Source: Elymus sibiricus (taxonomy: Eukaryota; Streptophyta; Magnoliopsida; Poales; Poaceae). From it: DNA of 64,000 nt. A program made the position numbers and the translations under genes. Below, piece after piece: positions 43,713 to 55,700 of this stretch. The stretch lies in contig CM077665.1 in the NCBI GenBank assembly GCA_039707655.1, positions 294,752,205-294,816,204 on the forward strand, given 5' to 3'. The notes beneath the pieces were generated by a model that searched no databases, was not told the DNA's origin, and was given only the letters and a program-made list of their open reading frames with translations. The stretch's first letter is position 1; each line of letters opens with the position of its first letter.

Positions 43713-45770
43713 ATGGCATCACGGAAACTAAGACACTACTTCCAAGAGTGTTCGGTCACGGTGGCATCCAAAGTACCCCTGAACGATATAATCAACAACA
43801 GGGACTCCACCGGCCGCATAGCCAAATGGGCCATTGAGCTCCTTCCTTTTGAAATTACCTATAAACCACGACGAGCTATTAAGTCTCAGGTGCTGGCAGA
43901 TTTTCTCGCCGAATGGACAGAGGCCGAGCTCCCTAGGGAATATAGTACATACTCCCATTGGACGATGTACTTCGATGGATCCAAAACTTTGGCCGGACTG
44001 GGGGCTGGAGTTATTCTCACATCCCCCACAGGCGACAATGTTCGATACATGTTGCAGATCATGTATGCCGACTCCAACAATGCAGCCGAATACGAAGCCC
44101 TCATGCACGGTCTTCGGATGGCTACCTCAATGGGCATACAGCGGCTGGAGGTACGGGGAGACTCCAACCTGGCCATCTCTCAAATCAACGGTGAGTTCGA
44201 TGCCAAAAATCCGAAGATGGCGGCATATAGAAATGCCATCCTCAAGATATCTACACGCTTTGAGGGGCTGGAATTTCACCATGTCGCTAGAGACAACAAC
44301 CAAGCTGCTAACATACTGGCTCGCATGGGGGCCAAACGCGACCCTGTCCCACAAAACACTTTCCTAGAACGGCTCTTTAAGCCATCCGTGGTTTGGCAGG
44401 ACGATCGTAAGGGCGCCGATCTAACCAGTGCAGACGAGGTTGTTCCCCCTACAAATGAACCAGACGATCAAATCATCGGCGGCTCCGTAATGGACGAAAC
44501 ACCCTCGGCTCATGAGGTCATGGCAGTAATCGCGCCATGGACCGAGCCCTTCCTCGCCTACCTTCTTCGCAAAGAACTCCCGGACGATCAGAAGGAGGCG
44601 CGGCGCATAGTTCGGCACTCCAAAGCCTACAAGGTACACGAGGGTGAGTTATACAAGAAGAGCACCACCGGAATACTACAGCGGTGCATATCTGAGGAAG
44701 AAGGGCGGCAGGTCTTAGCCGAAGTCCATGCAGGGATGGGTGGTCATCACGTCGCAGCAAGAGCCTTGGTAAGCAAGGCCTTCCGGGCTGGTTTTTTCTG
44801 GCCCACAGCTTGGGCGGACGCCCAGTCACTTGTCAAATATTGCGTGGGGTGCCAACTTTTTGCAAATCAAAGTCACATGCCCCCAACAGCTCTTCGGACT
44901 ATTCCGATTACCTGGCCCTTCGCGGTCTGGGGGCTGGATATTGTCGGACCACTTAAAGGGGGGACCAAGAAGAATAAATACCTACTGGTCATGGTTGACA
45001 CGTTCAACAAATGGATAGAGGCAAAGCCTGTCAAATCAGCCAAGTCTGGACCAGTAATCGACTTTATATCCGTCGTGGTACACCGTTACGGTGTTCCACA
45101 CAGTATAATAACTGACAACGGATCCAATTTCACGGCCCAAGAGGTCAAAGACTGGTGCGTAAAGATGGGCATTAAGCTCGATTACGCATCGGTTTATCAT
45201 CCACAGACCAATGGACAAGTCGAACGAGCAAACGGCCTCATTATGAGCGGCATTAAGCCATGTTTGGTCCGGTCTCTTCATGAGTCAGACTGTCATTGGG
45301 TTGAGGAGCTCGACTCCATTCTATGGGGCCTGCTCACCACCCCGAATAGATCAACGGGATACACACCGTTCTTCATGGTCTATGGGGCAGAAGCAGTCCT
45401 CCCCTGCGACATTATTCACGACGCGCCACGGGTGCGCATGTACGAGGAAAGGGAGGCCGAGTTAGATCGGAAAGATGACTTGGACGCCTTGGAAGAGGAG
45501 CGCGACATAGCTCGGCCCCGTTCTACCTTTTATCAACAGCAGGCCCGACGTTACCCGAGCAGGGAGGTTAGGGCACAAGCATACAACGTGGGCAAACTCG
45601 TCCTACGGCTCCCAGAGAAGCAGGAGCATAAACTCAAGCCCAAATGGGAAGGCCCCTTCATAATTGACGAAGTACTCGCGGGAGGGGCTTACCGTCTTCG
45701 AAACCCGTCGGATAATCACCTTGAACCAAACCCATGGAACGCAGCTCGTCTTCGGTGCTTCTACGGATAA
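43713..45770 (+). CDS. Element B RNase H tail, second RNase H and integrase
   Basis: A 685-codon open frame, the best preserved retroelement protein here. It begins inside RNase H (MASRKLRHYFQECSVTV), so it is the 3' part of a polyprotein. A second, archaeal-type RNase H at ~residues 85-215 shows MYFDGSKTLAGLGAG, NNAAEYEALMHGL, EVRGDSNLAISQING and HVARDNNQAANILARM, with D, E, D and D available; this dual arrangement marks the Tat lineage. Integrase follows: zinc region (H..GGHH, CVGC), core D-D35-E (LDIVGPL, TDNGSNF, HPQTNGQVERANG) and C-terminal beta domain (KPKWEGPFIIDE). The stop at 45768-45770 is natural. Since upstream RT is frameshifted, it is unlikely to be translated. Confidence 0.85.
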   Translation: MASRKLRHYFQECSVTVASKVPLNDIINNRDSTGRIAKWAIELLPFEITYKPRRAIKSQVLADFLAEWTEAELPREYSTYSHWTMYFDGSKTLAGLGAGVILTSPTGDNVRYMLQIMYADSNNAAEYEALMHGLRMATSMGIQRLEVRGDSNLAISQINGEFDAKNPKMAAYRNAILKISTRFEGLEFHHVARDNNQAANILARMGAKRDPVPQNTFLERLFKPSVVWQDDRKGADLTSADEVVPPTNEPDDQIIGGSVMDETPSAHEVMAVIAPWTEPFLAYLLRKELPDDQKEARRIVRHSKAYKVHEGELYKKSTTGILQRCISEEEGRQVLAEVHAGMGGHHVAARALVSKAFRAGFFWPTAWADAQSLVKYCVGCQLFANQSHMPPTALRTIPITWPFAVWGLDIVGPLKGGTKKNKYLLVMVDTFNKWIEAKPVKSAKSGPVIDFISVVVHRYGVPHSIITDNGSNFTAQEVKDWCVKMGIKLDYASVYHPQTNGQVERANGLIMSGIKPCLVRSLHESDCHWVEELDSILWGLLTTPNRSTGYTPFFMVYGAEAVLPCDIIHDAPRVRMYEEREAELDRKDDLDALEEERDIARPRSTFYQQQARRYPSREVRAQAYNVGKLVLRLPEKQEHKLKPKWEGPFIIDEVLAGGAYRLRNPSDNHLEPNPWNAARLRCFYG

Positions 45771-46648
45771 ACCGGTGTCGTCACACTTTTTACCCTTTAT
45801 TTCCTCTTCCTTTCTCCTTCTTTATTTTCTCCTTTCCCTCCCACCTTGATTTTTGCCAGGTTTGAATTATTTCCTTTTCTTCCCAACTCTATGTTCGGCT
45901 CAACCGATATTGTACTAAGATTTTTGGCCTACACCCTTAAGTGTTAAATCCGAACACAACACCTGGGGGCTTCCTTCCGAAGCCAGTGTTTTTATATTAT
46001 AAGCACTTATTCATATTTATTGTGTATGCATCTTTCCCTTGTCATTTTTAAGCCATCATATGCATCAATTCGAACTAAGACTTTGCCAAGCTTTGTTGCC
46101 TCGCTCCTGTGGTTACCCTCTACGTTCCCGATTGTTCGGCTAGAGGGTAAAGGGAGCACCTCTGCGATTGTTATGGCCGGGTCATCCGGATACGTACCTC
46201 AGACGGGTGAAGCCAAAAGCTAGCTATCTTCAACAGACAATTGATCAGCTACGACGGAATCAACTAATAAGACTATGGTCGTCATGACCATTACTCGGGC
46301 TTCTTCTCTTACAAAAGCCCTTAGTCGCATACTAACAGTATACGGCCTTCTACCTACGATTTACGTAGCACCCTGAAGAAAGGTATCGATAGAGGTACTA
46401 TTTTCTTCGGAAGATGTTTCTTACGCTAAGCAGTAATATAACATATCTCCCTGTGTGCTTTCTGTCTGTTCGCACCACATGGCCGGATTGCCTGGTTCCC
46501 CGAACATAATTCACTCCCCTAGGGTGATAATTTCCAAGGAACACTCCCAAGCTCTTAGCGCAGAAGGCCGAAGCCGATGGCCGGTTAAGACAAAGTTTAC
46601 AACACAGATGGAGCAATTCCTTGATTATTAGTACATAGTTACATATAA
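45771..46648 (+). other. Element B post-pol spacer
   Basis: No gene. A pyrimidine-rich stretch (45780-45845) follows the pol stop, then CACCTGGGGGCTTCC near 45960, a purine-rich motif often seen behind pol in Tat elements. The region ends at the last exon of the antisense gene. Confidence 0.6.
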
Positions 46649-49470
46649 TCATACATCTGGCTGCCGATCGAGATTGTCAATTATGGTGTCCAGGGAGCAA
46701 TCTTCTTGTGAGAGACGGGCGGCAGGCATCACCTGGTCGTATACCAGGTGGAGCGGCACTTCTTGTCCATCTGACCCTACTGGCCCAACCTGAGCCATAC
46801 GCTCGGGGTTAAGTCCGGTATAGCGGGTCTTGATCATCGCCCACGCCTCTCGTGCTCCCTCTCGACAAGCCAATGTCTTCCACAGCTCGAACCTACTTCG
46901 GGCTCCCTTGAACCGATCGACTTGTTCGGTCATCCCCTTCGGAGGTTGCTCGGCGGGACACAATGCTTTCACCATGCTCTTCATGGCCTTCCGAGCCCGC
47001 TCATGAAGGGCGGACAGCTCTTTCAGAAGGCTTCCCTGGTAGGATCCAATCTCGTCTTCGGGTCGCCCAGACAGGAGACCTGTACATGAGTCACGGCATG
47101 CATATTATGCTTCATTCATAGGAAATACCTTCTGATGTTAGAATCACACTTACCGAACATGCCCCTCTGTAATTTCTGGTTCTCTCCTTGGGCCTGGGCC
47201 AATTGAGTCTTTAAGCTCTCAATTTCTTCAGCCTGCTGTTTGTTCTCCTCCTTAAGGCGGTTCTTCTCTTCAAGGTGTCGTGGCAAAACACGACCGCCAG
47301 CCTCCTGCTAGGACTCGGCATATCGCTGAGATTCTCGGGCTACATCCAAATCTCTTTGTAATTGCCCTATTGATTCAGCTGCTACGTTGTACCCTCGCGT
47401 CAGCATGGGAATATACTAAGATCAGCAGAATAGATATACTCACCATGTGCCTCCCGAGTAAAGCTCTTCATTTGCTCCAATTCGGCCTTTACAGATTCAA
47501 CCTGTGTTCGGCTGGCTTCCAGTTCCTTGGCCAGTTGCTCGCTCTGTTGCTTCGAGGCCTGCATTAGCAGTAAAACAATACAGGGATCCTTAATTCGGTC
47601 GTGCCGACCAATTTAAGGCTCGGGGGCTACTGGGTTTACATGAGTGTCCGGACTCTAATAACCGACTACTCACCTGCAGGCTGGACGATATCAATTTCAT
47701 GGCCTCCCCGAACCCAGCTCGGGCAGCTCCGATGTGCGCATCCTCCATGCGCAGAGCACTGAACTCTTGTTCGGAGAAGGCTGGGTGACGCAGGGCTTCT
47801 CGTCGCCGCCGATGATGCATAGCGCTTCCAACCTCGGATTTGGTGACGGATATGGCGTCACCGGAATCGGCTGGAGCTGGATTGACCATGGGAACCTCCG
47901 TAGCAGGTTCAGCGTGAGCGGAAGGCCTGTCATTTTGAGCACCGCCGGATATCCTGGCAACATCCTCGGCGGGGGATGGCCGGACTCTTTGCCTGAATAT
48001 TTCAACATGAGGTCTCTTGTGAGGCTTTATCAATTATGGTAATAAATCAAACGGTCGTGCGAAATACCTTTGAGATGAACTTGTAGGCGGGCTCGACCCC
48101 GCGACTGGCTCATTTGTCGGACCCTTGTTGTTTTCCGGCCCGGGCACTGCCGCCGTTGCTGATGTATGTCGCGCGGATCTACGGCGCTTGGGAGTAGGAG
48201 CCGTCGCGTTTGGGTTGTTGGAGGATACTTGCCTTTTGTGGGACGAGTTTTTCTTCTTCTTGCTTATCGCAGGGGAAGGGAAGGATCCGGGGTAATCGGC
48301 TATGATAGCCACCTTAGAGCCGTCAAGGCCCTCCTGGTAGAAAACTCCGTCTTCGAGTTCGCTCGACAGATCCGGATCATCATGACAGCCCGGATCATCG
48401 TCACGGGAATAGTCCTCGGGCTGGGGGTCGATAAAGCTCCTCCATTCCTGTTCACATAAAATTAAAGGCTTCGGACAAAAAGGGACAAATTGAAAACCCG
48501 AATTGTGGTCACGGGGTTGAAAGGCTCACCCATTCGATGGGATTGTGGCTGGAGTATCCCTCCTTGGTCGACCGCTGAATAAAATCTTCTCGCTCCCCTT
48601 TGTATAGGTCGGCAAGAGCGGCGGCTAATGCTGTTTGATCGGCAGGGCCCAGTCTTAGGGAGCGAGTAGTGTCGCTTGTCCCGTTGTAACACCACAAGGG
48701 GTGTATCCTCTGTTGAAGGGGTTGAACGCACCAGGTGATGGCAGCGGCCATGACGTCTATCATGGTCAGCTTCTGATGGTCTAGTATCCTCACACGGGCT
48801 GCTAAGCGCTGCACTTCAATGCTGTCCTCTTGGGCCAGGCTCTTCGAGCGCCAGTTGTACCTTTTCTTCAAAGGGGCGTCGGAGTATTCGGGCTGACCCC
48901 TCCGAGCTGGATCGAATAGAGGGACATCCTCGATGTAGAACCATTCCGAAGGCCATTCTTCGGACTCCTTCGACGTCCCCACGGGATATCCCGTCCCGCT
49001 ATGTGGCATACTTCGGCTCCACCGACCTCAAAAATTGTCTTGTCTCGAGTGCGAGGGACGACGCAGAAGTACTTCCTCCACAATTCGAAGTCTGCCTCGC
49101 AACCCAAGAACATCTCGCAAAGGGCGACGAAGCCCGAGATGTGCAGAATAGACCCTGGGGTGAGGTGGTGGAGCTGGATTCCATAAAACACCAGTAACCC
49201 TCTGAAGAACGGGTGAATGGGAAACCCCAGACCCCGCAGGAGGAAGGGCACAAAACATACACGCTCCCCCTTTTGTGGATGGGGAAAATTCTCCGCGAGG
49301 GCCTCGCCGTTGAATGGAGACAAACCGGCGCGGACAACTGCCAGATCCGAGGAGGGAAGGTACCCTTGGGTCTCGAGGTCACGTAGTCAAAGGAGGGACA
49401 CGGATCAGCTTGTCCAGTCCCCGGGACGGGAGCCGTAAGGGTGCGAGGAAGAACTGGGGGCGCTCGCCAT
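46649..49470 (-). pseudogene. Antisense multi-exon gene of element B
   Basis: Opposite to pol, between pol and the second LTR. Exons (plus coordinates): 49470-48530, 48447-48068, 47992-47674, 47558-47444, 47367-47154 and 47079-46649; introns of ~74-115 bp all have GT/AG ends and joining them continues the frame. Exon 1 encodes a domain like the putative gypsy-type transposon domain (Pfam Transposase_28, PF04195): GFPIHPFFRGLLVFYGIQL, LTPGSILHISGFVALCEMF. Exon 2 is acidic then Lys/Arg-rich (SKKKKNSSHK, KRRRSAR). Exons 4-5 are coiled coil (KQQAEEIESLKTQLAQAQGE). It is damaged: stop and frame change near 49416-49390, a frame change near 49010 and TAG in exon 5 (AES*QEAGG). Similar antisense genes are known behind pol in maize Grande. 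Function unknown. Confidence 0.7.
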
Positions 49471-49805
49471 GTTTTGGTGGTGATCTTTCGTTGGAAGCTT
49501 TTTCCGATGGGGAAGAGGAAGATATGGCTTGGACCACGATTTAGTTTGTTTAAATGGATGGTACCTCCCTTGTGGGAGGGGTAGTTTTGTAAAAGGCTAC
49601 TGAACCGCTCGTCTCCCCACGATGCGCGAAAATCAAGAAACGCTATTATGATGGACCTAGCAAGCCCATGACGTTTGGGATTTCACCGATGACAGAATGG
49701 TTGCCGAACTAGAAGGGATGAAGGGACTCGCCTCGCAAGCCAATGACTTCGGCGCACAAGATTCTTCGGATATACCTCGGCGTTGGAGGCTAGTCCGGGG
49801 GCTAC
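49471..49805 (+). other. Element B pre-LTR region with polypurine tract
   Basis: On the minus strand this would be the promoter side of the antisense gene. On the plus strand GTCCGGGGGCTAC immediately precedes the LTR start and is the likely polypurine tract. No other feature is seen. Confidence 0.6.
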
Positions 49806-50275
49806 TGAGGGAGTCCTGGATTAAGGGGTCCTTGGATAGCCGACCTGTTTCTCATGGCCCGGACTATGTGGGCCACTGGATGAGCATTGGGTAATAAAGG
49901 GCCCCGTCGCCAAGGTGGAAGTTTCAAGGAGCCATGGCGTGTCCTCCAAGTTGTCGACAGTAGATAGCCATGTTTTTTCCCTTTGATGTGCAACCGACTA
50001 TGTGTAAGCCCTAGGTACCCTCGGCGTGTATATAAGCCGGAGGGTTTTAGGTTGTAGGGCAAGAGAACTCATCTAGGATTTAGCTATTCGATCTCGACGT
50101 AGATCAACTCTGTAACCCTTATACCATCAATATAATCAAGCAGGACGTAGGGTGTTACCTCCATAGGAGGGCCCGAACGTGGGTAAACATCGTCTCATTC
50201 GTCTCCTGTTACCATCGATTCTAGTCTCACAATTCGGGACCCCCTACCCGAGATCCGTCGGTTTTGACTCCGACA
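49806..50275 (+). repeat. Element B LTR 2 (shared)
   Basis: 470 bp, TGAGGGAGTCC...CTCCGACA, near-identical to LTR 1. Flanked on the left by the polypurine tract and on the right by a PBS, so it acts as 3' LTR of copy 1 and 5' LTR of copy 2. Confidence 0.9.
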
Positions 50276-50320
50276 TTGGTGCTTTCATTGAGAGTTCCGC
50301 TGTGATCGCCAAAGAAATCG

Positions 50321-51871
50321 ATGGCTCACCTTGTCACAAGCAACGAGGTCTGCACCCAGGGGACTCTCGCCCCGGACCGGATCCTCGCGAGCGGCGACAT
50401 CTCGTCGCAAGCTTGCCCGGTCGGCCACCTAGGCCAGATCGGAAACTTTTCGCTCGATCAAGAAATCAGGTTCGGAACCCTAGAGTTCGTCGTTGATTCA
50501 CGGGGAGAACTCGTCTTGATAGAACCCTCGACTCCTACGGAGGAGCCCGCAGATCCCGACGCCTTGACGCCGAAGACATCGGGCCCCGCCTCCGAGGATG
50601 AGGTTGTTATACCCGGGCCGTCTGGACAGCCCAATCTGGTCGTTGTGACCGGATCTACCATTGTTAAACAGGACCTGGGTCCGCTTTCGTGCGACTCCGG
50701 AACTGCGACGCCGCATACCGACCTCACTCGCTTCAGTGACACGCATCCTACCATCGCCTCGTTTCTGAACGAACTATTTGATCGGATCGAGACCATGCGT
50801 ATGGATGATGACCAGATCCCGGTCTATGACCGGCTCGGCATTAAACCCGACGATAGGGAGATTCACATCCCCACGGTCACCCACCTTGTCGCCACCGTTG
50901 AGTGTCCGGTTGGAGGCTCGTCCCCCCAGCGACCGGAATTAAAAATGGTTTATACCCCAGTCTCCGACCACCGAGACCTCGCCTGCAACCCAGACTCTAG
51001 AGTTCGCTCCGGAAACAGACCGGTATAGGTCCCTGATCTATCACATAGTTTGGAGTGCATGATTCCGAACTCTCACCGTGGCGTGGAGTCAAATCTTTTC
51101 CCACCTACCTCCCTAGCCGATCACTCAAGCATCGCAGCAGAGCCCAAGTCTTCGGACTTACGGGACGTTAAGCAGTTACCAGGAGAGTCGGTTCATCATT
51201 ACTGGGCCAGACTCCTCCTTGCTAGAAACAAAGTACGGGGCCTCAGTGATCAAGAGATAATGGCAACCTTTAATCGCAACTGCCATGACAAAGGGACTCT
51301 CAACGCCCTGGCTCGTCGGCACATTCGTGACTTCACCGAGCTGCCTGATTTGGTACAAAAATATTGTGCCATAGAAAGCGCTTGGCAAGCCGAACGGTTG
51401 TTTTCGGAACCAACCTTTACCGAATACCCTAGAGGAGATCGGAAAAAGAGGATACCTCCAAAGCGGCCAGCCAGTCTCGAACCAGCCGAAAAGAGAAACA
51501 GGCCCCTTTCAGGGGTCAGTACCGTCCTCGATGGACTACTGGATAAACCTTGCCCTATACACTCGTATTGCTGAACACAGCTCCGACCCATAGCCTTAGA
51601 GCTTGCTGGGTCGTCAGGCAAATCGCAAAAAGCGGTGAAGCCACCCTTGAGGCACCACCGCCGAATAGGCGCCCCACATCGCCACCAGAATACAACACCG
51701 AAGTCTTGACGATCTACGAAACGTTCCCCTCAAGGAACAGGAGGAAAAGAGCTCTTAAAGAACTCGAGCAGATATATCATGTGGCAGCAACAAGTGCATG
51801 GGCAGACATACCCATCACCTTCGGAGATACTGACCGGCCAGCCATTCTTCCCGGTCATTCACCAGCCGCAC
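50321..51871 (+). pseudogene. Element B gag, copy 2
   Basis: Open from ATG 50321 to TAG 51026-51028, where copy 1 has TCG, then in the same frame from 51050 to about 51560, where a 1-bp difference in CACTC(C)GTATTGC shifts it; it continues in the 51550-51897 frame up to the CACTA insertion. This copy keeps the 23 bp lost in copy 1 (FLNELFDRIETM). Gag-core motifs are as in copy 1. Confidence 0.75.
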
Positions 51872-51874
51872 TAG
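51872..51874. other. Target-site duplication of CACTA G, left
   Basis: TAG; repeated at 62789-62791. Copy 1 of element B has a single TAG at the equivalent position (33288-33293 region), which is the empty site. Confidence 0.95.
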
Positions 51875-52260
51875 CACTACTAGGAAAAGGGCTATAGATG
51901 ATATGGCTACTAATGGCGCACCAGACATGTGGTGCGCCACTACTATATAGTAATGGCGCACCATGAGTTGGTGCGCCATTAGTGTGGTAGACACTAATGG
52001 CGCACCAGACCCACAGTGCGCCATTAGTGACAAATGTTTTTTTTTTCATTTTTCCAAAAATACTAATGGCGCACCAGGGAAGAGTGCGCCATTACTAGTT
52101 TAACTAGTAATGGCGCCCGTCCAACACAGTGCGCCACTACTATTTTTTTTTTTTTTGCAAAACTACTAATGGCGCACCTCAAGCTGGTGCGCCATTAGTA
52201 ACCAGGGTTACTAATGGCACATATATGGGTGGTGCGCCATTACTAACCTGGGACCAGCTT
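51875..52260 (+). repeat. CACTA G left terminal and subterminal repeats
   Basis: The TIR is followed by about seven ~30-bp inverted-repeat units, each ATGGCGCACC, 8-14 bases, GGTGCGCCATTA or a variant. In En/Spm-type elements such motifs bind the second element protein during transposition. Confidence 0.9.
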
Positions 52261-52747
52261 GATATTTTGGACAGCCACACCTACACACTCACTTTCCCCA
52301 CTTCATTCTCTCCACCTCCTCCTCCAAGATTGTGTCGGCTGCCTCCTCCTCCTCACCTCATTTGCACCATAGATTCATCAAAATTAGGTGGTTAAATTAC
52401 CTTTTTTTGATAGGTAAGTAAGGGGAAATCTATCTTTATGTTGTAGATCTACTTTTTTTCTCTCCCTCGCTCCAACAACGTGCATATGCACTTTTTATGG
52501 CCTTGCTAGATCTATGTATGTTTGTGGTGTTGCATATGTTTGTGGTGTTGCATATATGTTTGTGTTTGTAGGTACCGGTATTTGAAATGCGATAGTTGCC
52601 AATATTTTGCCGGAATGTTGATTCATTTCCGTTTCGGCGAGAATTTTGGCACTATGCATTCTTTTTGGTCCTATATATTTTTAGGGAAAGTCATGCCAAA
52701 TTTTTCTTGGTTCTAAAATATCGTTTTGCTCTACCCCGCAGGCGACC
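52261..52747 (+). promoter_or_regulatory. CACTA G transposase leader with probable intron
   Basis: Pyrimidine-rich leader, then GATAGGTAAGTAAG near 52408 as a good donor and TACCCCGCAG near 52740 as acceptor, just before ATG 52748. Within it GCCGGAATGTTGATTCATTTCCGTTTCGGCG-type sequence (52608-52640) recurs upstream of gene 2 near 58220. Confidence 0.55.
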
Positions 52748-55700
52748 ATGGTCCGCACGATGACCGAAGGCATCGTGAATAGGTTTTTGAGCTCCGCGAA
52801 GGCCGAGATGCTTCAAAAGAACGAGACGGAGATAAGATGTCCGTGTCGAAGATGCAAGCTGAAGAGCCTTATTGCGGACCCGGATTCCGGGCAGGTGCGG
52901 GACCACCTGTTCTTGCGTGGTTTCATGGATGGCTATCGGTGGGAAGGTGATGAACATGACTATGAAGTCGTCCATGGGGGCCTGGCAAGAAATGAGGAAG
53001 GGCAGCAAGACAACCACCGCGGCGAGGGCGGTCGAGAAGACGAAGAATCTCCAGGACATGATCACGACGGTGATGCTGTACACAGTCATCATGTAGAAGA
53101 TGCCGGACATGATGATGAGGAAGATCAAGACGAAGGGCATGATCATGAAGATGAAGATGCCGGAGCAGACGACGATGGAGGCTGGGTGCAGGACCCTCAT
53201 ATTCAAGAGCTGCTTCTCAAGCAGACGGATAACGCAAGAGCTGCCGCCCGAGAGAAAGCCAAGCTGGATCAACTGGAGATAGACGCGGTTACTCCATTGT
53301 ATGAAGGATGCAGGCCCGAGGATACCCGCCTGAAAGTAACGCTCATGGCTCTGGAGATGAAGGTAAAACACAAAATGACCGACGCATGCTTCGACGAGAA
53401 CATGTCATTCTGGCACGAACGTCTTCCCAAGGGGAACAAGTGCCCGACCAGTTTCGAGGAGGCGAAGAAAATCGTGTGTCCTCTGGATTTACCGCACGTG
53501 AAATACCATGTGTGCATGAACAATTGCATCATTTATCGGGACGAGCACGCGGAGTCTACCATATGTCCGGTGTGCGGCGTCACTCGATACAAGAAGTGGA
53601 AGAAAGCTCCTCGAAAAGTGGTGTGGTACTTTCCGATCACTCCTCGTCTGCAGTGGTATTTCGCAGACCCTAAGGTAGCAAAGCTCCTGTGTTGGCACGT
53701 GGATAGGGAGGAGAAGAAGCGAGAAGATGACGGAAATGATCCGGAGATAAATAAAAAAGACAAGATGCTGAGTCACCCTAAGGATGCGAGCCAGTGGCAA
53801 GCGTTGAACTTCGAAGACCCAGAATTTGGGAACGATCCAAGGAACATCGTGCTGGGCGCGAGCACCGATGGAGTCAATCCGTTTGGCAGCCAGAGAAGCA
53901 CACATAGCACCTGGCCTGTGTTTGTGTGGATGTACAACCTTCCCCCCTGGTTGTGCATGAAGAGGAAGTACATTCACATGAGTATGCTAATTGAAGGGCC
54001 GAAACAACCAGGGAACGACATCAATCTGTATCTGGGGCTGCTGAAAGAGGAGCTAGACACGCTGTGGAAAACGCCAGCCAATACGTGAGACGCCGCAGAG
54101 AAAGCATATTTCCCTATGAGAGCCGCACTGCTCACGACGGTGCACGACTATCTCGGTTACGGATATCTCGCGGGGCAGGTGGTCCACGGATTTTCTGGAT
54201 GCGTTAGGTGCATGGATGACACAACGTATCGCCAGCTAGATAGAGATCCTGGGTCTTCGAAAACCGTATTCATGGGACATCGAAGCTGGCTTCGCGACGA
54301 TGACCCGTGGAGAAAACGCAAGGATGTGTTCGATGGTGAAACCGAACCCCGAAGACGCCCGCGTACGAGGAGCGGCGAGGAAATAGACGAGCTGTTGAAA
54401 AATTGGAAAGATTGCCCACTGCCGGGAAAGAAGCAAAAGGCGCCAGAGCCGGGAAAGAAGCGAAAGGCGCCAGAGCCGCTGCTGAAGGTATGGAAAACGA
54501 GGTCTGTTTTCTGGGACTTGCCATACTGGAAGATCCACCGTGTGCCTCACAGCCTTGATGTCATGCATATCACGAAGAACGTGTGCGAGAGTTTGCTTGG
54601 TACCCTGCTCAACATGCCAGAGAGGACCAAAGATGGGCCGAAAGCAAGGGCAGACTTGAAATCAATGGGCATCAGGGAGGAGCTTCACACTAATGATGAT
54701 GATGATGAGGCGAAGCAGGACACAGAAAGTCGTCGCAAAGGCAAAAAGGCTAAGAAGACCGGAAATGACTACCCTCCCGCGTGCTTCACTCTAAGTCAGG
54801 AGGAGATCGAGCAGTTTTTCACCTGCCTCGTAGGAGTAAAACTTCCTTACGGTTACGCGGGGAAGATAAGCAGATACCTAGACCCAGCGAAGCAGAAGTT
54901 CAGCGGGATGAAGTCTCACGACTGTCACGTGCTGATGACGCAGATACTTCCAGTTGCAATCCGTGGGATCATGGAAGCGCACGTCCGTGAAACGCTATTT
55001 GGCCTATGCAACTTTTTCGACGTCATCTCTCGGAAGTCGGTTGGCGTGAGTCAACTCAGAAGGCTACAGGAAGAGATCGTGGTGATACTATGCGAGCTTG
55101 AGATGTACTTCCCGCCCGCATTCTTCGACGTTATGGTGCATCTGCTGGTCCATATCGTGGAGGATATCATCCAACTCGGGCCGACGTTCCTGCACAGCAT
55201 GATGTCATTCGAAAGGATGAATGGTGTCATCAAAGGATACGTTCGCAACATGTCACGTCCAGAGGGAAGCATAGCCAGGGGCTTTCTGACCGAAGAGTGC
55301 ATCTCCTACTACACGAATTATCTAGGCATCGAGAACCCCGTTGGTCTACCCGTCAACAGGCACCTCGGCAGACTCGCTGGATGGGGTCACCGTGAGGGTC
55401 GGCGCGAAATGCATGTCGACTTCGAGGGTCGACTCGCCGACTTTGAAAGAGCAAACCTAGTTGCGCTACAACACATAGACGTGGTCGATCCTTGGGTGGT
55501 AGAGCACAAAACCTTTATTGAGAAGACGTACAATGACCGAGGCCAACAGAGGACGGACGAAGATATAATCAAAGAGCACAAGTCATGTTTCACGCGTTGG
55601 TTCAAGCAGAAGCTTCTGTCGTACCCTTTACATGAGGATTCTTCCGCGGAAGAACAACTCATATTCGCCTTGTCACAGGGCGCCGAGCACAACCTGATGA

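Noticed and set aside
49806..50275. A solo LTR or independent insertion of the B family
   Set aside because: It has a polypurine tract on the left and a PBS plus gag on the right and no flanking target duplication, so it is the shared LTR of a tandem element.
51895..52260. Hairpins as a microRNA precursor or a MITE
   Set aside because: The same units occur at the other end of a complete CACTA element with TIRs and TAG duplication, so they are subterminal repeats.
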